Shown here: positions 36,864 through 64,000 of the stretch, piece after piece | Numbering within the stretch: position 1 is the first letter of the stretch | Layout of the letters: each line of letters starts with the position of its first letter | NCBI GenBank assembly: GCA_034509925.1 | Contig: CM067529.1 | Location: 13,181,501 to 13,245,500 of the forward strand | From: Hirudinaria manillensis | Lineage: Eukaryota; Annelida; Clitellata; Hirudinida; Hirudinidae | Direction of reading: 5' to 3' | DNA length: 64,000 bases | Position numbers and translations under genes: made by a program | The notes under the pieces: model-generated | The model's database searches: none | What the model was told of the DNA's origin: nothing | What the model saw: the letters and a program-made list of their open reading frames with translations, nothing else

Positions 36864-39800
36864 TTCCAAACTTCTAAGCTTTCAACTTAGGAAAGCGAAG
36901 ACCTAGTTTGCGCGTAATCGCTTCAAGTAATGCAAAAGCGTCGACAGTCAATACTGTTGTATTCCTTAAATCCGTTTGTCAGCCAAAGCTCTTGGCAGTC
37001 GTCAAAGATAATTACTGCTCTTTATCCCTTTCGGCAATTTGGCTTCAAGCTGTTCATCCTGTTAGCCTCCTAACATCGACCCACCCGAGAGATCGTTGTT
37101 AACACTTTAGAACAAGTTTTAGGATTCGAAAATATATAATTGCAGTTAATATCTGTGATTTGGCTGCTTACTTTGAGGCTTTGCTTAAAAAAAAGCCGGG
37201 AAATAATGATTTATTCCTGACTATAAAAAAAACTAGGTGCTATATTTTTTTATCACCAGAAGCATTAAAATAACTTTTTATGCAAAGTTGATGTGCCTAA
37301 AATAGTCAGAAAATCCAAGTAAGAGGTGTGTTATTCATAAATTTAAAAAAAATTTCTTTGGTTCTCGAAAGAACGAAAATTAAGATTCTTAAATTAGAAA
37401 GACTTGTCATATGACTTGAAATTCGTATTGACTGGCATTGGTGATCATTCCACACTATAGTGTAGTGTTAGTCAATCAAACCCGTTAACCAATTCTTAGA
37501 ATTCTTAGAAACCACATCAAATACGATTACAGAGAGATGGAAGGATACAAGAGGCGGTTAAAGCTTGAAATCGAGGAGCCAATTAACCAGTAATTACCAA
37601 AGTCGAGCAGATAAAATTGTTTCGGGGACTGGTTCAATCCTCCTACTGTTTCAGAGAAATTTAGGCGTATTTCACTGACTACGTCACCGATAAGAGACCA
37701 AATTGATGGGAGAAATGACGATGAATCAGGTAGACTTTTAAGAAAAATTTCACATCATCCAGGAAGGGATTTACCTGTGAATCATGACATCAATAAAACT
37801 GGAAAAACGCAAATACTCTACAAGTGTCTCAGCTTTAATAAGCATTTTAGAATAATATGAGGATTAATCTACCCGCTCTAAGATTAAAAAAAAAACAAGG
37901 AATAATTTCATATAATAAAAGCAAAATTATGTTTAATGAAAACAATAAAGGAACGATTTAAATTAAGATTATTTATCAAAATATTAAATTCGGATTTAAA
38001 AAGACCTTGTAATCCACATTGGTTCAACTATTGATTGGCAGTAAGAGACAGTAATTTCAGACTGATCATTGGAAATTTGTCTTCCTTCAACCAAACCTTT
38101 TCAACCAAAATTATTTATTTTATAATTTTATTCCTATTTACAATGATGATGACATCAACCACGAAATTAGCAACGAAATTAGCCAACAAAAAAAAAAATA
38201 AATTAGCTCGTCAACTCACTCTCTCAAGCAATTATCCAGAATTCAAAATTGAGCGTAGCGGAGCAGTAGGGAGGCGATTTTCTAATTAAACAATTGTAAT
38301 TGTCCTGCAGTCAGAATTATTTTTGGCCAAAGCCGTCAGAAGCAGCCTTATTGTTATAAAAATATTCAAAAACACAGCGCTATTACAGCAGCAACTTGTC
38401 AAATGATGTTTGCCTTTTTCTTTCCTATTTATTTTTTTTTCTTGTCTTTTTATATCCGATATTTTTCTACTCGAACGATCTCAAATGAAGCAGTTGCTCT
38501 AATAGCTTATGAAAGTTTTCCTGGATGCTTAAGAAATGTTCAAATGTCGGAACATTTCAAGGACTGTACTGAGGTGTCAAATTGGGGTGTCAGGGCGGGA
38601 GGTTATGCTGGTTATTTTAAAAATGTATCTCTTTCTACTTGGAAAACCCAATTGTTATATAATGTTCACGAATCCAAACATAAATTAATCGATTTATTTT
38701 ATTTATATATAAGAATTTAAATAAATGACATCGAAAAATAAGTTGTTTTTTTTTTTAAATTATAATTTTGAGTTCACTTTTAATCGAAACTTTTTATCAC
38801 AACAATATGACCACTGGGACAACGACAATATGCTTCACTCGACAACAACATCAACTAGTGATTATGGAAACTATGAAAGTGTGAATGAACGTGTTACTCA
38901 GAAAAAAGTCACCGTTTTTCTACCATCAAGACGAAATGCAGCACTAAATTCAACTGAGAACAGTCTGTTCTGAATAAATGTAATTGCGTAATTATAATAT
39001 TTCAGAGAACAATTCGAAGTGTAATTATCAGCATCAGCATCGTCATTATCATTATTATTATTGTTATTATTATTATTATTATTTTATTATTATTATTATT
39101 ATTTTTGCAGTTTGAATGGTCTGCAAAAATTTACATGGAAGCATGAAATTAAAATTATTATGCAAAATTCACGTTTACAATTCATTCCTGTTTAAACTTC
39201 GATGACCTCGAAAATAGCGAAACTGCAATCTGACCAGCAAGTTTAAACGATCAATTCTGATAAAATAATGCCCAATTGCAGTCAGTTTTTTTTAAATATT
39301 TCCATAAATATTCTCCATAATAATAATAATAATAAACTTCTGTGAAAATATGAAGCGCCATCTATGAAATTTGAAAATATTTTTATCTTAAATGATATTA
39401 TTTTGGAATAATTTCGGGATAACACGTCATGCCAAATTAGAAATAAAACGAACAGATTCGTGAAAAATTAAACACGTGACTTACTCTTAATCTACCTTGG
39501 GTCTCTCAGGGGCAACAAAATAAAGGCCGAGCGTAACAAACTGTTTGAGAATCCAATGGATTTAATAAATAAGCCTTTATAGACGAAATAAAATTAAAAC
39601 ATTTGAAATTATTTTTAAAAGTAAATTAGGAAATTAAAAAAGAAATAATCTGAACTGCGCTCAGGTTAGGAACCTACTCAATGTATCATCATCATCATCA
39701 TCGTCGTCATCGTCGTCGTCGTCATAGAGAAAGTAAAGAATCAAGAAATGAAACTTGGATCTGAAATTTCTAAAGCCTGCAGTTTGGAAACCATCAATAC

Positions 39801-40601
39801 AATCGACTAAGCTTTAAATTGAAATTGAATGCCATGGAAATCGTGAACATCATTGAGCGTCATTGAGAATGCCGGAAATGAACGATTATGCAATAAAATC
39901 GTCAAAATGTACAAAAAAGGATCAAAACTAAACGAAAATAAAGTCAAAAAATATGCCGAAATAAATGCTGATAAATTTACTAAAAATATATCGTCAACTG
40001 AAGCTGGTCTCTGGTCCGGAACTTGTGGATGAAAATATTTTTGGAAAAAAATCTTCCAGTACAAAATATAAGTGAACAAGCTTTCTAAAATATATATTTA
40101 TATTTATATATATATATAAAATTGCATTTGCTTCAACTATCAATATTCAAGCAAGAATGGAATCGCACAACGGAGTAGCTACGAATTGGCAGAGGCCATT
40201 TAAAAGAAAATAATTGGTCGGAATTCCAGAAAACTCCACTGACTTTCTTTACTTTCTGACTTTGTTTCTTCAGAAGTCTTGGAAGATCAAACCTGCTTTG
40301 TGAGTTACTTTGTTAGTTAGTTTTACTCAATAATCAGTAATTTTACCAGTAAAATCAAGAAGTAATTCTATTCGATTTTAATAATGTTTAATAATGAATA
40401 TATTTAAGTTTAGTATTAATGTTAATTTGAATCAATTATTACTGGTAATTATTAGCATTAATATTGTTACTAATATAAATATTATGGCTCATTAAATGAC
40501 AATGACTCCTTAGCATTGACAATATTCTCCAATTTAAGAAAAAAAAAAGATTCAATAACATTTTTGTCGCTAACTTCCTTAAATGTTTTGTCGCATCGTT
40601 G
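36864..40601. other. Intergenic region between the EGF-like gene and the ATPase 3' end
   Basis: AT-rich. It holds (TTA)n near 39050-39104 and mixed CAT/CGT repeats at 39687-39726. A plus-strand frame at 38403-38720 contains FPGCLRNVQM, which is like the end of a laminin-G domain (GC-[IL]-RNV), followed by a possible donor near 38610; this is too short to call. The ATPase 3' untranslated region should lie just left of 40602. Nothing else is recognised. Confidence 0.45.
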
Positions 40602-61888
<21,287 letters not shown>

Positions 61889-64000
61889 TGTTGTTGTTTG
61901 TGGGACTTTGGAGAAGAAATTATATAAGAGTGGTAAAGCCACGACTTTATTGAGGATTTTAATCCTTGTTTTATGATTATATAGTTGTTTAATACGATAC
62001 AATTTATCTATTTATTATTTGCTAATGAAAATGATATTGGAATATTTGCAATAATTTAAGAAAATATTTGCTTGAAATTCAATTTCTGACGATGTTCTCA
62101 GAACGCAAAACTTGAGCTTCGCAAACAAATTGCTTTTGACGGCAGTCCTGTTTTTCGTTTTCTTGGAGATGAATGACCGGGAAGCGGAAAAGTTGACGAA
62201 ACAAATGGCAAACATCATGAGTGATGCAAAGACCATCGCAGACAGTTCATTTGATGGTTAATTAATAAAATAATTTTAAAACAAGTTACTGAATAAATTA
62301 TATTTAATAATCACGAGTTAATTAATAACAACCAACGAGATGGTTTTGTCATAAGAGTATAATATTGGAATGAAGATAAAAGAGCTAGGAAGGCGTGGTT
62401 TGGCCATTTGGCTCCAGAAATAGAAACACCGTGACTGATATTCCCTCGCCCTTTGGGTCTATAAGTTGACCCTTATCCGGTGTCCAGAGTATCGTGGATC
62501 ACGGACGAAAGTCTAGAGGTCTTGTTATGAATTGCACCGGTGACAAGGAATGAATGAAGAGAGAGTAAATGAAATTAGAAGTTCATCAATAAAGCAAGGA
62601 ATTCCAGTCGAACGCTGATGAGAATGGAGGAGTACAGAATGGTGGACGAGACGTGAACGAATGAAATTGCTTCTAAGTTCAACAGAAAGTTATTGACGTC
62701 TTTTACTTTTTTATTCACTTAATTCTTTTAATTATTAATATTAATATTAAATAATAATTAATGTTTAAATATAAAAAAAATTCTATCGTGAAACGTTGAG
62801 ATGTTCAGACAATGTCTGAAGAACAGTTCCATTGTGGGTCGTTCATAAAAAATACTTTCCTTGTAATGTTTTGCTCTGCAAATTTGTGGCAGACATGAAG
62901 GAATTTATGAAATCATTAAATTTTCTTTGATGACCTGCAAGTATTTTTTTTGTTTTTGTTACAAAGAACATCAAAATCGTGCTTCAATTGAAGCATTTAA
63001 TTAATTGGCATTTGAGACGACGATGAATTAAAAATATTATTTGCGATTATTATTACGAATATAATAATTAAATTTAATAATTTAAAATATTCTCGATTCA
63101 GCACCCACAGCTTACCTTGAGCGTAGGCGGTTGTGGTCGGTCGAACTACGATGCCGGACAATCAACGATCATTATTCAACTGTTTTTATTTATAATTTTG
63201 AATCAATTCGATGCGGTTTTAATTCAGAAAATAGTTTAAAATTAAAATTTCTAAGCAAACAATATTTATTTTATTTATTTGATAATTTTTGTTTTAGGGA
63301 TATCAGACCAGTCAGCGCTAGGAATGGATGAAATTATGGCGCGGCTTCTTCGGGTGTAACCTCTTGGAATAAATATTTCTTTGGCGTTGCACGGATATTT
63401 GTTTTCTTCTGTCAGCAGGCTGTGCTCGTCTTGCTCCTCTCTTTTCTATTCTTTCCATCTCTCTTACTCTCATTCTTTCCATCTTTCTCTCTTCTTTTCC
63501 CCTGAAGCACAACGCCAGCTCCATTGCTGGAAGACCACATCGATCTTGAATGGATTCCTGGTGGGCGGTGCCAGAGCTGATTAATAAACATGAGGATTAC
63601 AAATCGGACAGTTTGTTAAAATTTTTAATAAAATATATCTTTCAAATTCTGATTTAGAATTGATTGTCGCAATTTTTAAGGTCAATTAACTTCAACGAAT
63701 GAAATTTAATATGTAAATTTAAATTCATTCGATAGATGCCGCCTCGTTTGGCCAATCAGGCGAAAGAAGTTGTAATCTACAGCTCTGGCGATTACTTTGT
63801 AAATTGATGTTATTTTTTCAATAAATTAAAGAAAATATCGTTGGTTTTCACATATGTTTACCTTTCCTTAAATATCTGCCACAACTATCACCGTCGTCAT
63901 CATCGTTGTCGCGCGATCATCATGATGACTGTCGAATCAAAATCCTTACCAAACCTCGTATATCATCGAGTTATAGGAACATTATAGAAGCCGAATGTCA
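61889..64000. other. Upstream region of the ATPase with a possible 5' untranslated exon
   Basis: On the minus strand a strong donor (CTCAAG then GTAAGC, intron starting at 63116) could end a non-coding first exon of the ATPase. A possible acceptor (TTCTTCTCCAAAG) lies about 20 nt above the start codon. A TATATAA at about 61922 is an alternative close promoter. The region 63300-63600 is pyrimidine-rich on the plus strand (CTCTTTTCTATTCTTTCC-type). No protein-coding gene is recognised. Confidence 0.35.

Noticed and set aside
38403-38720. Laminin-G-like exon
   Set aside because: Only the short FPGCLRNVQM stretch is suggestive; the expected downstream GV..GC end is missing and no partner exons are visible.
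62015-62236. 73-residue minus-strand frame with a hydrophobic start, upstream of the ATPase
   Set aside because: No matching splice signals or family resemblance; in AT-rich DNA such a frame is expected by chance.

Overview
This is a nuclear DNA window from an AT-rich invertebrate animal. The reasons are spliced genes with short introns and conserved intron phases, a complete Na+/K+-ATPase alpha gene, ADAM-like (M12B) metalloproteases, an EGF-family ligand precursor, an intron-containing tRNA-Ile(UAU), (TTA)n and (TTTA)n microsatellites, Ty3-like LTR elements and an R4/Dong-like LINE. A degenerate TTAGGG tract in one intron hints at a TTAGGG telomere lineage. The phylum cannot be fixed from this window. 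All exon models were made by eye from open frames, splice signals and phase agreement.

Layout. 1-2404: simple repeats and gene-poor DNA. 2405-23400, minus strand: a tandem cluster of four secreted M12B (reprolysin-type) proteases, each with an ADAMTS-like cysteine-rich domain and one, two, three and three C-terminal six-cysteine PLAC-like modules, in map order. The first two keep a full zinc site. The third has lost every zinc ligand and the catalytic Glu. The fourth has its third zinc His shifted by one residue. A small non-autonomous LTR element (16676-18380) sits about 150 bp upstream of the third gene, and a single tRNA-Ile(UAU) (19408-19503) lies just past the fourth.

23784-34262: 27 tandem units of about 395 or 391 bp, each carrying one full tRNA-Ile(UAU) gene with a 22-nt intron. 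With the single copy this makes 28 genes for one normally rare isoacceptor within 15 kb. Unit variants show a five-unit segment that was itself duplicated. 34526-36863, minus strand: a single-pass membrane EGF-like ligand precursor in six exons.

40602-61888, minus strand: a complete Na+/K+-ATPase alpha gene, 20 coding exons and 1011 residues. Intron 3 holds a whole-looking 5.6-kb Ty3-like LTR element with a SAP domain at the start of Gag. Intron 4 holds a 3.3-kb R4/Dong-like LINE between TTA repeats, next to the 3' end of a second, divergent member of the same LINE group. Intron 16 is mostly TTAGGG-like repeat. Three introns in the window use GC instead of GT donors. The right end (61889-64000) is upstream of the ATPase and may hold its 5' untranslated exon.

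The most notable features are the tRNA-Ile(UAU) amplification and the protease cluster, where catalytic sites decay or shift while the cysteine-rich and PLAC-like tails are kept and multiplied.
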